From contig CM042090.1 in NCBI GenBank assembly GCA_023512835.1, positions 2,054,826 through 2,118,825 on the forward strand: a stretch of 64,000 nt of DNA, in the 5' to 3' direction. Within the stretch, counting starts at the first letter, position 1. Every line of letters begins with the position of its first letter. Positions 21,497 to 33,066 of this stretch are shown here, piece after piece. The DNA is from Taxillus chinensis. Taxonomy: Eukaryota; Streptophyta; Magnoliopsida; Santalales; Loranthaceae. A program made the position numbers and the translations under genes. Under the pieces are notes generated by a model. It made no database searches. It worked only from the letters and a program-made list of their open reading frames with translations, and was not told where the DNA came from.

Positions 21497-22200
21497 ACCA
21501 AAGATCGAATTCTCATACTTCAAGGGAGGTGATCCGTATGAGTGGCTCGACAAAGCAGCTCACTACTTCCTGGTTTCTGAGGTGTCCAGAGATGATCGGG
21601 TTACAGTGGCCTATATATTTTTAGATGTGAGGGCCAACAGCTAGTGGCGTTAGATCAATGCCAGTATGAACAAGGTGGGCGATGGATGGGGTGGATGACA
21701 TTCGAGCTAGAGTTCCTAATACAATGGGGGCCTCTCCAATTGTCAACCACCATAGACAACTGGCCAAGCTGAAGCAGGATGGGAAGGTAGCTAGTTATGT
21801 AAAGGAGTTTTATCAACTCCAAATCTTTCTTCAAGGTTGGTCTGAGGAGTCACTACTAGGAACGTTTATTGAAGAGCTGAAGCCATGGTTAAACAAAGAG
21901 CTAAAACTAAAGCAGCCTCAAAGGTTATATGAGACTATGAGGATAGCTGAGATCCTAGAGGAGATTTGTTATAGAGAGAGGCAACTTCTCAAAGATAATT
22001 ACGGAAAGAAAACCCCAAAACTAGAGTATTAGACCAAAGGGAAGGGAGTCGTGGATGATGGACCTAATAAGCAAGGCAAAGATGTTAAGAAGCTTTCAAA
22101 AGAAGAGGTCCAGGAGAGGATAAAGAAGGGTCTCTACTTCAAGTGTGGAGAGAAGTGGAGCAAAGAGCATCACTTCGAAATGGGAAGTTGTTCATGATTG
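21497..22200 (+). pseudogene. gag: G4 gag
   Basis: Starts within gag: IEFSYFKGGDPYEWLDKA at about 21505 is the usual N-terminal capsid motif. The open part 21682-22032 covers the capsid C-terminus (YVKEFYQLQ, FIEELKPWL). A knuckle-like KCGEKWSKEHH lies at about 22140. Stops at about 21644, 21650, 21700 and 22030 and frame changes break it. Confidence 0.78.
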
Positions 22201-22655
22201 AAGACTCAAATGACAGTGGTGAAGAAGAGGAAAGCACATCAGATGAAGAAGAGTTTGATGTGATTGAGGTGGAAGAACTAGCAAGTGAAGTTGAAGTTTC
22301 ACTCAATGTTATGATTGGAGTTTCAAAGCCTTTGACAATGAGGTTAACGACATGGATCGGTAAGTATGAGGTTGCTTTGTTAGTTGATTTAGGTTCTACT
22401 CATATTTTCATTAATTTTGATATTGTGAGGAAGATTATATTGTGTGGAGCCACCATTGATATATTTGAGCTTAAGGAGGCAAATAGGAAGAAACTTCAGA
22501 GTACAAAGATTGTTCCTAATGTGAAAAAGAATGTTCAAGGTGTTAGAATTGTTGCTGACCTACATGTGCTTACATTAGTAAGTGTTGATATGGTATTGGG
22601 TAATGCTTGGCTCAATAGCATTGGAGAAGTAGTCACCTATTTTGAGGCCGAATAG
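22194..22655 (+). pseudogene. G4 protease
   Basis: Opens with an acidic linker (DSGEEEESTSDEEEF) and then the retropepsin: ALLVDLGSTHIFIN, where the usual DSG is DLG, and VDMVLGNAWL, matching the conserved ILG..W. About 150 residues are open before a stop at 22653. The changed active site (Ser to Leu next to the Asp) makes activity doubtful. Confidence 0.8.
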
Positions 22656-22953
22656 CCTGCCTCCTTCTGGATTGTGTGATCATTGTGTTATCTTGAAGGA
22701 TGAGTTGAAGCCTGTTAATGTCCCTCCTTACAGATATGCTCACTTTTCATAAGGATGAAATTGAAAGAAAATTAAAGAGATGTTGAAGAATGGGTTGATA
22801 TGACCTATTGAAAGTCCTTTTTTTTATTTTCAATCATGTTAGCGAAAAAGAAAGAGAGAACATGGAGGTTTTACACCAACTATCGGGCACTGAATGAAGC
22901 GACCGTGAAGGCTCGTTTCCCAATCCCAACAATTGATGAGATATTAGATGAGT
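22656..22953 (+). pseudogene. G4 reverse transcriptase, first part
   Basis: Holds the RT entry region and NYRALNEATVKARFPIPTID at about 22880-22940, ending at DELH where the solo LTR sG is inserted. Contains stops near 22750 and 22800 and a T-rich slip near 22820. Confidence 0.8.
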
Positions 22954-23439
22954 TACATTGTCACGCCCCGGATTTCCAACCAGAGGAAACCGGTTCGTGA
23001 CTCCCCTTTACTCACGCGATGGATAAGAGGTTGGGATTAATATTACCACGGGACACCACATATCTTTATTAAATTCAAACCACAATAAATATCTAAAAGG
23101 CAAACCACATCTATATTAATTTAAAAACCTTTTACATCATTTCCCCATTAGGGTAATAATAGTTCCATAAATTAAATTAAAACATAGCAACAAAACAGAT
23201 AACTATTTTCCTCCTTGGTGTCCCACCTAACGCTTGTAGGTTTCTGAAAGGAAAACAAATCATAATAGGAGGGGTGAGCAACCACAACTCAGTAGGGATC
23301 AAGTCTCCCCGACCCATCTCATGCTCCTAGCATCTAGATGAGGACATGCACAAGTGTAGTGTCATGGCAATAATACATAACCAGGTCATGAACAACATTT
23401 AATATTAAGTCAACAACCAAGCAAGCACATCTACAGCCA

Positions 23440-23565
23440 TAGCCACACGGGCTTTCTCATCCACAGTTACAGGCTCCACTGCCACACAGGCTACCATAAC
23501 CACAGGCACACAGGCTCCACAACCACTCAGGCTCCACAACCACAGCCACACAGGCTTCACATGTC
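23440..23565 (-). repeat. Minisatellite of cacaggctccac units in sG
   Basis: About six irregular units of 17-24 bp built on ccacacaggctccacaacca. It sits at the place where G1 has its unrelated 37-bp array. Confidence 0.78.
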
Positions 23566-23621
23566 ACATATAGCACATACAATCACAACACAATATTACG
23601 CATTCACAACACAAATAAAAC

Positions 23622-25643
23622 TGTAGGTCCCAAAGTGAGTCTAGAGGGGGGGTGAATAGACTTTCTTCGTGTGCGGAAGCTAGACTATTAGCTGGTTTTT
23701 CTGGATTCCTCTTACAGATGACAATGATGGAAGTATTTATGGAGAAGATGACAGAAGTATTATAAGGATAAGGTGAGTGATAAGGAACTATCAGACAAAA
23801 CTGAGATAAGAGTAAATGCTATTTTCTTAACAGATCTCAGTTGTGAAAGAGATGGTTTATGATAGATCCAAGTGTGGAGAACTAACAACTCTGAGACCAA
23901 GACTTAATGAAAGTGATAGATCTTTGATGAACAAGAGATTCGTGAATACTCAAATAGATTGCTCTTGTTCTTAACTCACACGGCGCACAACACTTGTTCA
24001 ATTTCTCTCAGAGTCTCTCTCTCTCGTGTTGGAACTTCCCTTTTTTTTTTTAGTTCTGCTTAGTCTTCATTTTTCTCTAAGTCCGTCAAAACTAATATCT
24101 TGTGTTCTGTGTGTTTCTTTCTTTTGAGAGAGAGGTTAAACTCATGATTTTGTCGTTAAGTGCGTGAGAGATATATTTTTAAGATTAAAGTGCTCGTGCG
24201 CCATGATGTCCATCCCGACAGACTGACTTCCCGCCACTGAAAATGTGGAATGTCAGGGGATGGGTTGATCTGCTTTGATTTGCATATCAGATGCCCATAC
24301 GGCGTATTTGGCATGCAGTCGATCTTGGCCGTTCATCCGTGGATGGTAGTTGGCAGCAATTAATGTGTCATTAATTGCGCTTAACTGCTCAGGACGGCGC
24401 AGACTTTCTGCACAAACCCTAGCTAACAATATTGCTAAGTGGCTATGTTTAGGGTTGTAAGTTTGCCTCGGAGGTAGATGCCTCATAGGTTCGATGACTC
24501 GAAGATTTCAGTTAACACCTGTAGAAAGTTGCGAAGTTTTGATTTAGGCTTTATGGTGTTTCTGCGAGTCTACGACTCACGTCTTCGAGTCTTCGAGGCT
24601 AGAGGTTAGGTTGGATTAGCCTTTTGTGTCACTTTGTTAACTAAAGTCTACGACTCTGCGAGTTTACGACTCTACGAGTCTGTGACGCTTCGAATAACGC
24701 TTAGAGTGACTTCTTCGAGTCCATCTAATCTACCTGTTATTGTAGCTACGAGTCTACGACTCTAGTTCTGCGGGTCTACGACCTTCGGGTCTCTCAGTTT
24801 ACTATATTTGACTAAGTGGTCTGAAAATCTTCGACTCTACGAGTCTTCAACTTCGCTTTTCTTCCTTAGTTTTTCACAGAGGCTCATAAACTGAGTTACT
24901 GTACAGTTACGACCCTTTAGCTACAACTCTCCGCCATCGATCTCCGAGTCTGGAAGTGTGGCAATTTCTCTATAATGACTGTGTCCCTTGAGTCTACGAG
25001 TCTACGACTCTACGACCCTTGAGTTACAGTTTCATTTGTTTGCCAATCTTTATAGCATCGACTCTTCGACCTTCAACCTACGAGTTTACGAGTCCAGTTT
25101 TCTTAACCGTGTTCGACGGCTTCGACTCTATGACTTTCAATCTACGAGTCTACGAATTCGGTTTTCTTTACACTGTTCGAAGGCTTCGACTCTGCGACTT
25201 TCGATCTACGAGTCTACGAGTCCTATTTTCTTAACAGTGTTCGAAGGTCTCGACCCTATGACTCTACAAGTCTTCGAGTCTACGGGTCTGCTAGTCTACG
25301 AGTCATTTAGCTTTGATTAATGTTCTTAAACATTCTTCAACTCTATGAGTCTCAAAACTTATTGACGCTTACAGTAACACTCACTTTTCCGTACTATGAC
25401 TCTACGACCTTCGACCCTGGATCTACGAGTCGCAAGGTTCTGTCACTATTTCGCCTTGAGTCTCTAGACTCTACGAGTCTACGAGTCTCTAGACTCTACG
25501 AGTTTATGAGTCTCTTGCCAATACGTCCTATGACAGTTTCACTTCTACGAGCTTCGACTCTTCGACCCTTCTTCCTTCGGTTCTTCGAGTCTCCAGACTT
25601 AGATTATGTTTTGGCAGCTTCATCAAATCCTACATTTCCAACA
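23622..25643 (-). repeat. sC: solo Copia LTR inside sG
   Basis: On the minus strand it starts TGTTGGAAATGTAGG and ends TTTGGGACCTACA; the ATTCACCCCCCTCTAGAC near its end is typical of Sirevirus/Tork LTRs. Perfect target duplications AAAAC flank it (23617-23621 and 25644-25648). Length 2022 bp, no internal region. A CT tract (GA on sense) is at about 24002-24026. Frames inside it are not genes. Confidence 0.93.
24480..25605 (-). repeat. CTACGAGTCTACGACTC-rich array in sC
   Basis: More than 1 kb of irregular short repeats of cgagtctacgactc, cttcgagtc and cgaccttcg. They hold frames open at 24988-25320 and 25320-25775 without coding meaning. Confidence 0.85.
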
Positions 25644-26104
25644 AAAACACAAGTATTGAACATCACACAAACCATAGTTGTCATATCCACATGTTATATT
25701 CTCAAACATAATTCCCCTTGGAAACCCCAAGGTTTCCCCACAAGGCCCTACCGCGGGACTAACCCTAACGAATAAGACCACTGAACGAATAGCGTAGACA
25801 CCCCAACGGCCCCCGAGGTCCATTGCCACGAGAACGAACCCGAAATCCCTAGAACCCGGACTCAAAGACATATCCAAACACAACTTTGCCATTGAAGGCC
25901 AAAATTCATATAAGAGATCACCCCTGTATGAATTTACATATATATAACATATATAATCCACAAATCGTCTACCACAAGACCTGAGAATAGAATAGGTTCA
26001 GGAAGAATGGAATCCCTACCTCAAAAGGATCCTCCTTGCTCTTGCTCCCACGCTAGATGCCGTCCACACACGCGAATCACCACAGCAGCGATCAGGAGAA
26101 GATT

Positions 26105-26552
26105 CTCTCTCTCTCTCTCTCTCTCCCTGCGGCGGCTAACGGAATGAACCCTAAACCTAAAACAAAGAGAGCTCAACCTCCTTATATAGATACCTCACTT
26201 ATCAAAATGACATAGTTTTGATAAGTGAAACCTGTGTATCAAAATGACGTAGTTTTGATAAGTGAAACATGTGTATCAAAATGACGTAGTTTTGATAAGT
26301 AAAACATGTTTCAACCTTCCCACTTCCACACAAGACAAAATACCCATAATTCAAACATGGCCCTTTGGGAAAAGATTATCATCATAACAAAACGAAGGTG
26401 ATGATGCAAAAACATGGTTGCACATGACAAAGGCCATTGTCATGTGCAACCTCCAAAAGGGCTAGGATTTTGCCACTAGCTTTAGAACTTTGTCTGGAAG
26501 GCTCCCATGCAAAAACATCACTGCACATGACAAAGGCCATTGTCACGTGCAG
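26105..26552 (-). promoter_or_regulatory. U3 promoter block of sG
   Basis: Two long inverted repeats: 26416-26430 with 26437-26451 (15 bp perfect, GGTTGCACATGACAA) and 26521-26533 with 26540-26552 (13 bp, one mismatch). Three ATCAAAAtgACgTAGTTTTGAT palindromes at 26201-26222, 26238-26259 and 26275-26296 (G1 and G3 have two). TATA on the minus strand at about 26181-26190; CT tract (GA on sense) at 26105-26128. Confidence 0.75.
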
Positions 26553-26726
26553 CCTCAAAATGCTCCCTCTTGAGCTCATCTCTTGCCTCAAGCTTGCTCA
26601 TCTATATACAAAGTGTTCTAGCCAATGTGTATGAGAAGAAATCTCTTAAAGACCTGACAATTTCTACCCAAAAGGCATAACTGTGACTAACTCCTCACAT
26701 CCCAAAACACGGGTCATTACATACAT

Positions 26727-27715
26727 GGTGCTAGTGTCTTCACCAAGTCGGATCTGCTGGTTAGATTCCACCAAATCCGCACGAAGGAGGAAACTATTCA
26801 TAAAACTGCATTTTAAACGCATCTAGGGCTTTATGAGTATCCGGTGATGTCCTTTGGATTATGCAATGCCCTTTCCACATTCCAAGTTGCCATAAATGCA
26901 ACCTTCAAGCCTTATTTGTGGAGGTTTGTGTTAATATTCTTTAACGACATTTTGATTTATTCTAAATTAATGGAGGAGCATTTGGAGCACTTGGAGACTA
27001 CACTAGAGACATTGGAGTAACATAATTTCTATATTAAAATGTTTAAATGTGATTTTATACAGAAGGAACTTCAGTATCTTGGCCATCTTATCTCAGGACC
27101 TGGAGTGAAGGTTGATCCTAAGAAGATTGAGGCTATGGTGGATTGGCTTTTCCTGAAGGATGTCTCAACCTTAAGGTGATTTTTGGGTCTAATCGGCTAT
27201 TATAGGAGGTTCATCAAACAATATGGGTTGATAGCGAAGTGCTTAACTGAGATGTTGAAGAATGACAAGTTTGAGTGGACTGAGGAGGCTAATAAAGCAT
27301 TTAAAGACTTATAGAGGGCTATGACGCAGAGTCATGTCCTAGCCTTGCCCAATTTCATGAAGCTTTTTGAAGTTAATATTAATGCAAGTGGGGATGGTGT
27401 TAGGGCCATTCTATTACAAGAGAAGAGACCACTAACTTATGTATCTAAAGCCTTAGGTCTAATAAAGAAGTCCTGGAGTGCATATGCTAAAGAATTCTTG
27501 GCGATTATGCATGCAGTGAAAGTATGGCGGCCATACCTCTTGGGAAGAAACTTACCATTGTCACTGACCAACAAGCTTTAAGGCACTTGCTAGAATAGAA
27601 GATTATAACTCTGGAGCAGCAAAAGTTTCTTATGAAGCTTTTTGGGTTAGAATATGATATAATTATCAGCCGAGCAAGGAGAACAAGGTGGCTGATGCGC
27701 TATCTCGGTATGAGG
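26727..27715 (+). pseudogene. G4 reverse transcriptase (second part) and RNase H
   Basis: Continues the RT after sG: FTKSDLLVRFHQIRT, then FFNDILIYS (about 26938-26964) in which the first catalytic Asp is Asn, and [16 protein letters not shown]. RNase H has NINASGDGVRAILLQ where the catalytic Asp of the usual DAS is Asn, then YAKEFLAIMHAV. Stops at about 26812, 27018, 27176, 27312 and 27597 break the frame. Confidence 0.85.
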
Positions 27716-28341
27716 CCAGTCCTATGTTATGGACTATTTATATAAAAGATGATGCTAGATGTTTAGCTCTTAGTGGAGCTAAATGGAGGATATTGGATCG
27801 CATTCGTGATGCTCTTTAGTTCGATGCAAAGTTTGTGGAAATTATGAAGAAACTAGAGAGCCATGAAGACGGAGTTGAAAAATTCTATCTCTAAGAGGGG
27901 TTACTATATTATAAAAATATAGTTTATATGCCTAATGTTCATAGATTGCGAGAAAAGACTCTATCTTACTTCCATAATAGCAAAGAGGGAGGTCATTTGG
28001 GATGGTAGCACACATATATTCGAATTAAACATTTCTTTTATTAGGAAGGGCTCAAGGCTAGAGTGAAGAAAATGGTGGTCGAGTGTGACGTTTGTCAGGA
28101 AGTGAAGTATGATTAGAGGTGACCTATGGGTGTACTTCAACCGCTTCCAATTTCGGAGAGCATATAGAAGGAGCTATATATGGATTTCATTGAAGGTTTA
28201 CCAAGTAGTGGAGGCTACAAATCCATTCTGGTGGTAGTAGATAGATTAAGTAAAGGTGCTCATTTTATTCCTTTTAAGTATCCTTTTACTACTATTAGTG
28301 TGGCTAAGGCATTTGTTGATAATGTGGTGAAGTTTCATGGT
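27716..28341 (+). pseudogene. G4 integrase, cut after the catalytic core start
   Basis: The zinc-finger part is at about 27960-28125 (HFF..., CDVC). MDFIEGLPSSGG and VVVDRLSKGAHFI carry the first catalytic Asp; the frame reaches NVVKFHG and stops at 28341, where C2 Copia sequence begins. The second Asp and Glu are missing. Confidence 0.83.
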
Positions 28342-29945
28342 CCAATGTGCATGACAAGAATCAAATCCTTGGTGATCCCAAAGTAGGTGTAACCACCAGG
28401 AGAAAATTTGCAAGAGCTACTGCATTACTCTCTCAAATATAACCAAAATCTATTAGAGAATCAGTAGAGGATAAAATATGGATCATTGTAATGAATAAGG
28501 AGCTAGATCAGATCGAACAAAACATGGGAGCTGGTTCCAAGACCAAAGAACAAAAATGTCATCGGAACAAAGTGGGTATTCAAGAATAAACTGAATGAAG
28601 ATGGCAAGGTCATCAGGAACAAGGCAAGACTAGTATGCAAAGGGTATTCTCAGATTAAAGACATTAATGTTGATGAAACATTTGCACCAGTGGCAGGGTT
28701 AGAAGCAATCAAGATGTTTCTTGCATTAGCATCACACAAGAAGTTTAAAGTCTATCAAATGGATATGAATTCTGCATTTCTAAATGGATTGCTAAAAGAA
28801 GAAGTGTATATTGAGCAACTAGATGAAGTACAGATTGCTAATGATGAAACACATGTATGTAGATTGAAGAAAGCTTTGTGTGGCCTAAAGCAAGCTCCTA
28901 GAACATGGTATAGCCGACTGGATGGATATTTAAAGAGAATGAATTTTAGTAGAGGAACAATGGATCATAACATGTATATTTTGAATTCAGACAGAGGCCA
29001 ACTAGCTACCATAGTCTAAGTAGATAACATTATCTTCGAGGGAAGTCACTCAAGATTATGTAAAGATTTTTTTTAAAAGAATGAGTGATAAATTTGAAAT
29101 GTATCTCATGGGGGAATTAACCTACATCTTAGGATTGCAGATCAGGCACACTGTTGGTGGCATTTTTATATCACAACACAAGTATGTTAATGAATTGCTA
29201 AAGAAGTATGGTATGGAGGATAACAAGCTTGTTGAAACCCCAATGGCTACAGGCTGCAAACTACACAAGGATTAGGAAGACACCAATGTAAATCAAAAAG
29301 AGTATCAATACGTGATTGGAAGCCTCTTATACATTACAGCCTCCAAACCTGATCTTATGCAAGCTGTGTGTCAGGCAATCAGATATCAAGTAAACCCCAA
29401 GGAGTCTCACTTACTAGTAGTCAAACGAATTCTTAGATACCTACATGGTACACTAGAAATGGGGTTGTGGTATCCCTCTAAGGATTTCATTGAATTACAG
29501 GCATACACTGATGCAGACTGGGCTAACAACATTGATGATAGACATTCTACCAGTGGTTGCAGTTTTATCTGGGCTCTAAATGTGTTGCATGGTTGAGCCG
29601 TAAGCATAACAGTGTGGCCTGCAGCACAGCCGAAGCTGCACATGCTGCATGTACTCAGGTGGTATGAATGAACACTCAACTATCATACTTGGGAGTTAGC
29701 ATGGAGTTACCTATCAATATATGGTGCGACAAAAAGAGTACTATCAACATAAGTAGGAATCCAGTTTAACACTTGAAGACCAAGCATATTGACTATTGAT
29801 ACTACTATATAAAAGAACAAGTAGAAGAGGAAAATGTGAAACTAGTGTATGTTCCCACTCAGGAACAGACTGCTGATATCTTCACCAAACCTCTCTCCAT
29901 CGAGTTGTTCGATAGATACCGACACGGGTTGTCTGTATAGCTACC
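28342..29945 (+). pseudogene. C2: Copia RT and RNase H fragment, paralogue of C1
   Basis: Collinear with C1 from about 17751 to 19380, beginning at the same atgtgcatgacaag block. Motifs: WVFKNKLNED, YQMDMNSAFLNG, CGLKQAPRTWYSR, VDNIIFEG (second catalytic Asp is Asn, about 29020-29040), ILRYLHGTLEMGLWYP, LTKPLSIELFD-like end. Stops near 29018, 29274, 29667, 29767 and 29798, several of them one transition from a sense codon. No LTR or polypurine tract is left on either side. Confidence 0.88.
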
Positions 29946-29989
29946 TCCTCACCACCAACAAGTTCATCCGAACAAGCTTATTATTGAAT

Positions 29990-31455
29990 ATTTGGACAAT
30001 TCAGACCTGAAATAGGAACTTTGCCTTATGGTTGGGTGAAGAAATAGTCTGTTCGGGTGAAGGCATGTTCACCTGACCAAGTGTGATGAAGATAAACACC
30101 ATCGATTCAAGCCTCGCTGGATCATTTTTCTTTCTAGTTGAGTGAAGAAAAGGACTAGTCGAGTGAAGGCATGTTCACCCGACCAAATGAAATGAATACA
30201 TAAAATGGTGATTAGAGTATAACTGGATTACTTTCCCTTTTGATAGGGTGAATGAGTGAAGCTCACTTGACCACTTTGATAAAATTAATTTACACTTGTT
30301 ACGTCATCAATAATCATCTTCCCTTCTAGTTGGGTGAGTTTTAAAGATGGTCGGGTGAAACTTTAGTTCACCTGACTAGGCCGTTTTCTATCAGATTTGC
30401 ACGATTTTGAGCCAACAAGCCCCATTTCCAAGTCTGCAGCACATCTCACACCTAACATTTTTAATGAGACAATTGCACAAGTTGTAGTGGCTTACACTTG
30501 TGGGCTGTGATTAGATTCAGCTAAGGAGATGCATTTTCATTTTTACTGTTGCCCTAATTGCTGGAGGCTATTCAAGGTGAGTTTTTAGAAGAGAAAGGGG
30601 TTAGAAAATTAGAGAAAATACCCAAAATTCATAATTACCATTGGAGAGCCAATTTCAATGAGTTTTTAGAGGATTGGAGCATCAGCGGCATTCTAGAATA
30701 CCACCAACTTAGAGCAAGACATTAGAGGGGTCAAATCCACACTCAAGAAGTCACAGTTCCCTTCTTTTCCCTTGATTAAGGTTAGGATAGAATTTGATGC
30801 AATGGGTTAACTGGAATATTTTGCTAATTCATGTTCTCTGTTAAACTATCTATTGAAGGTTTTGATTATATATATGGAATGATATAGGCCATGTTATTCT
30901 GTAATTTAGGTAATTATATGATGAATTGGAAGATAAAATATAATTACCAAAAATTGAAGAAATACAAACTAGGAATTACATAATATGTGAAAACTAGTGT
31001 AAAACCTAATTTACCAAATCAAGAGTCGGTGTGATGCTAACTCTAGGTCAAACAATCAAGTACTTAATGGGTCACTTACCTCCATGTTAGGGTGTACACA
31101 GTGCTATTGTGATTGAAAGATACTAGCTCATGAATTAGTAATTGAGTAATAGTTGGAAAACAGATATGAACATGAATTCAGCATATTATGTTATTATTAC
31201 AAAAACACATCAAATGAAGACCTAACTCCAATCTACTCTCCATAAAATAGAAACTCCAAATTAAATTATTGAATTACTTTTAATTTTTAAGAACAGTGTT
31301 TATAATTTGAATTATATAATTTGCTTTTAAAAAGAAAACAAAAACTAATAGTAATCAATCTGAACCATCTAAGATAAAATAGGATTTCTATTCAACCACC
31401 TTCCCTATGGTTCGATAACTGCATTACTTGTGCGATTTTGTACACTTACAAATCA
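29990..31455 (+). repeat. A1: Athila-like 5' LTR, plus strand, start unclear
   Basis: Ends gtacacttacaaatca at 31455, nine bases before a tRNA-Asp-type primer site. It shares the tcgggtgaa motif array and the block agggtgtacac (about 31090) with the solo LTR sA. The first part seen in sA is missing, so the LTR is probably cut at the C2 side. 29946-29989 holds nothing recognised. Confidence 0.7.
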
Positions 31456-31464
31456 ACAAGTTTT

Positions 31465-31482
31465 TGGCGTTGTTGCCAAGGA
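31465..31482 (+). other. Primer-binding site of A1, tRNA-Asp type
   Basis: TGGCGTTGTTGCCAAGGA differs at few positions from the TGGCGCCGTTGCCGGGGA used by Athila-like elements. About 150 bases of leader-like sequence follow, then the LTR of the opposite-strand element A2. Confidence 0.8.
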
Positions 31483-31639
31483 AGGCACACCAATAGGATT
31501 GAAATTCTAGAGTATATCAAAGCTTTTTCTCTAAGTGTTAATTGTGATATTTATGCATTTTATATATTGTGTTGTTTTGGTGGATGGTTTGTTAGTGAAA
31601 AGAGCATTTGTTGCACATGCATTCCAAATAAAATTTAAA

Positions 31640-33066
31640 CTAAGTATATTAGTGGCTTAACCTAGATTATTCTCTATCGGAGGACTTATAAAATTCAATT
31701 TAACCTATTTAATTACTTGTTTAACAAAAACTAATTGGAAAGAATAAATATAAAATTGAGAGGATTTTTGATTGAATTAAAACTAATTAAAGTAAAGATT
31801 TTTAACTACAAAATTCAATTAATTAAAGATATAATCGGTTTAACTTCACACTTGAATATTGTTTATCACTATCCCAATAGATAAATTAGACAAATTATGG
31901 CCCCATAATTTAAATGCATCAAGACACCATGAATACAATTAAATTATGAATTTACTTTAATCAGAATAATTATGAATTAATTTTCAAAAAACTATCCCGT
32001 TTCCTATGAAACAAATCTTTTCACTCAAATAAAATATTAACGCACGATGAATTATTAAATTAATACTCAACCGAGATATTAAATCAACAAACCAAAGAGA
32101 TATATAATTAATTCATAGCATATAAAATACCAAATTAAATATTAAAACATGGATTCAAAACAAGCATTCAAAGTGCTATGCTAAACCGATTACAAAATAT
32201 TTACTCTGCCATGGGTTGAAAAATCACAAATCTATTCAAAAATTTAGAACAACAGAAATAAAATAGAATTAAGGAAAATAAGCTGCAAAGAATTAAATAT
32301 TTTGTCTTAAACTCGATCCAAATCTCCAATGATTGTTGCGCAATTTCTCTCTTTTATTGCTCAAAAACAGTGTTGTGTGAATAAAACCAGGCGTAATAGA
32401 GACTGGGCGTATGGAGAGTATGGAGACGGCGCTGGCATATGGGTGTGTTGTCGAGTAAGAAGGATGGGCGCTGGAATGGTTAGAACAGCTTGCTTCAAGA
32501 TGGCGTTGCATGGGTCTCTTATATTCTCGTTGCATAGCTTCCAAAACAGGTCAAGCCAGTTGCTTTTTCTTTTTCTTCATGCCAATTAAAGATCACACCA
32601 GCCTATCATTAAAGTCCTTCTTTCCTTTTTTCCAATTCTCACGTATACCATCATCAAAATAATGGGCCCGATGTTATTAATCCCTTCTTTCCCTTCTTTC
32701 TTCTTTTCTTTTCACTCACGCCAATGTGACCCCATGCCCCATTAAATGTCTTCTTTTTCCTCTTTTAATTCTTCCACCTAATTGGGTCACTTTCACATAT
32801 TAACAGTTAATTAAAAATCATAATTCAATTAACCCAAAAATCACTTAGTATAATTACCAATTAAGCCCAAAGAAATAATATTAAAATTGAAATAATTAAT
32901 ATAATATTAAAAACCACCAAAATTAATATCAAATCTATAAAAGTGAATAAAACAGTAAATAATTAAAATTGGAGGAAGCTATTTTAAAAATGTATTAATT
33001 CAACAAAATATTAAATTAAAGCTCATAAATTAAATACAAATTTAATGATAAATTTTGTAATGATCA
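31640..33066 (-). repeat. 3' LTR of A2
   Basis: On the minus strand it begins TGATCATTACAAAA right after the polypurine tract. AT-rich. The far end near 31640 is an estimate from where A1 leader sequence ends. A CA/TG terminus could not be fixed. The reading frames at 32293-32589 on both strands look like chance. Confidence 0.65.

Larger units (their letters stand above)
22959..26721 (-). repeat. sG: solo Gypsy LTR of the G1 superfamily, holding a second insertion
   Basis: On + it starts tgtcacgccccggatttcc and ends cgggtcattaca; on the minus strand TG...CA, matching the ends of the G1 LTR. Perfect 5-bp target duplications TACAT flank it (22954-22958 and 26722-26726). No internal region is present, so it is a solo LTR left by LTR-LTR recombination. 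Without sC and one target copy it is about 1736 bp, close to the 1798 bp of G1. It keeps promoter features and a short-unit minisatellite at about 23440-23565. Confidence 0.93.
21472..28341 (+). mobile_element. G4: degenerate Ty3/Gypsy chromovirus split by nested solo LTRs
   Basis: gag, protease and the start of RT (21472-22953) and RT, RNase H and the start of integrase (26727-28341) are two halves of one element. They join across the solo LTR sG: reading from DEILDELH at the left flank into GASVFTKSDLL at the right flank, with TACAT counted once, keeps frame. RT and RNase H wording is nearest to Reina-type chromoviruses, but the lineage is not certain. No LTR of its own is seen. Confidence 0.85.

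Noticed and set aside
24988..25775. Two adjacent frames of 110 and 151 codons
   Set aside because: Made of ctacgagtctacgactc repeats inside the solo Copia LTR; no domain sense.
32293..32589. Overlapping frames on both strands in the A2 LTR
   Set aside because: AT-rich LTR sequence, no family sense; likely chance.
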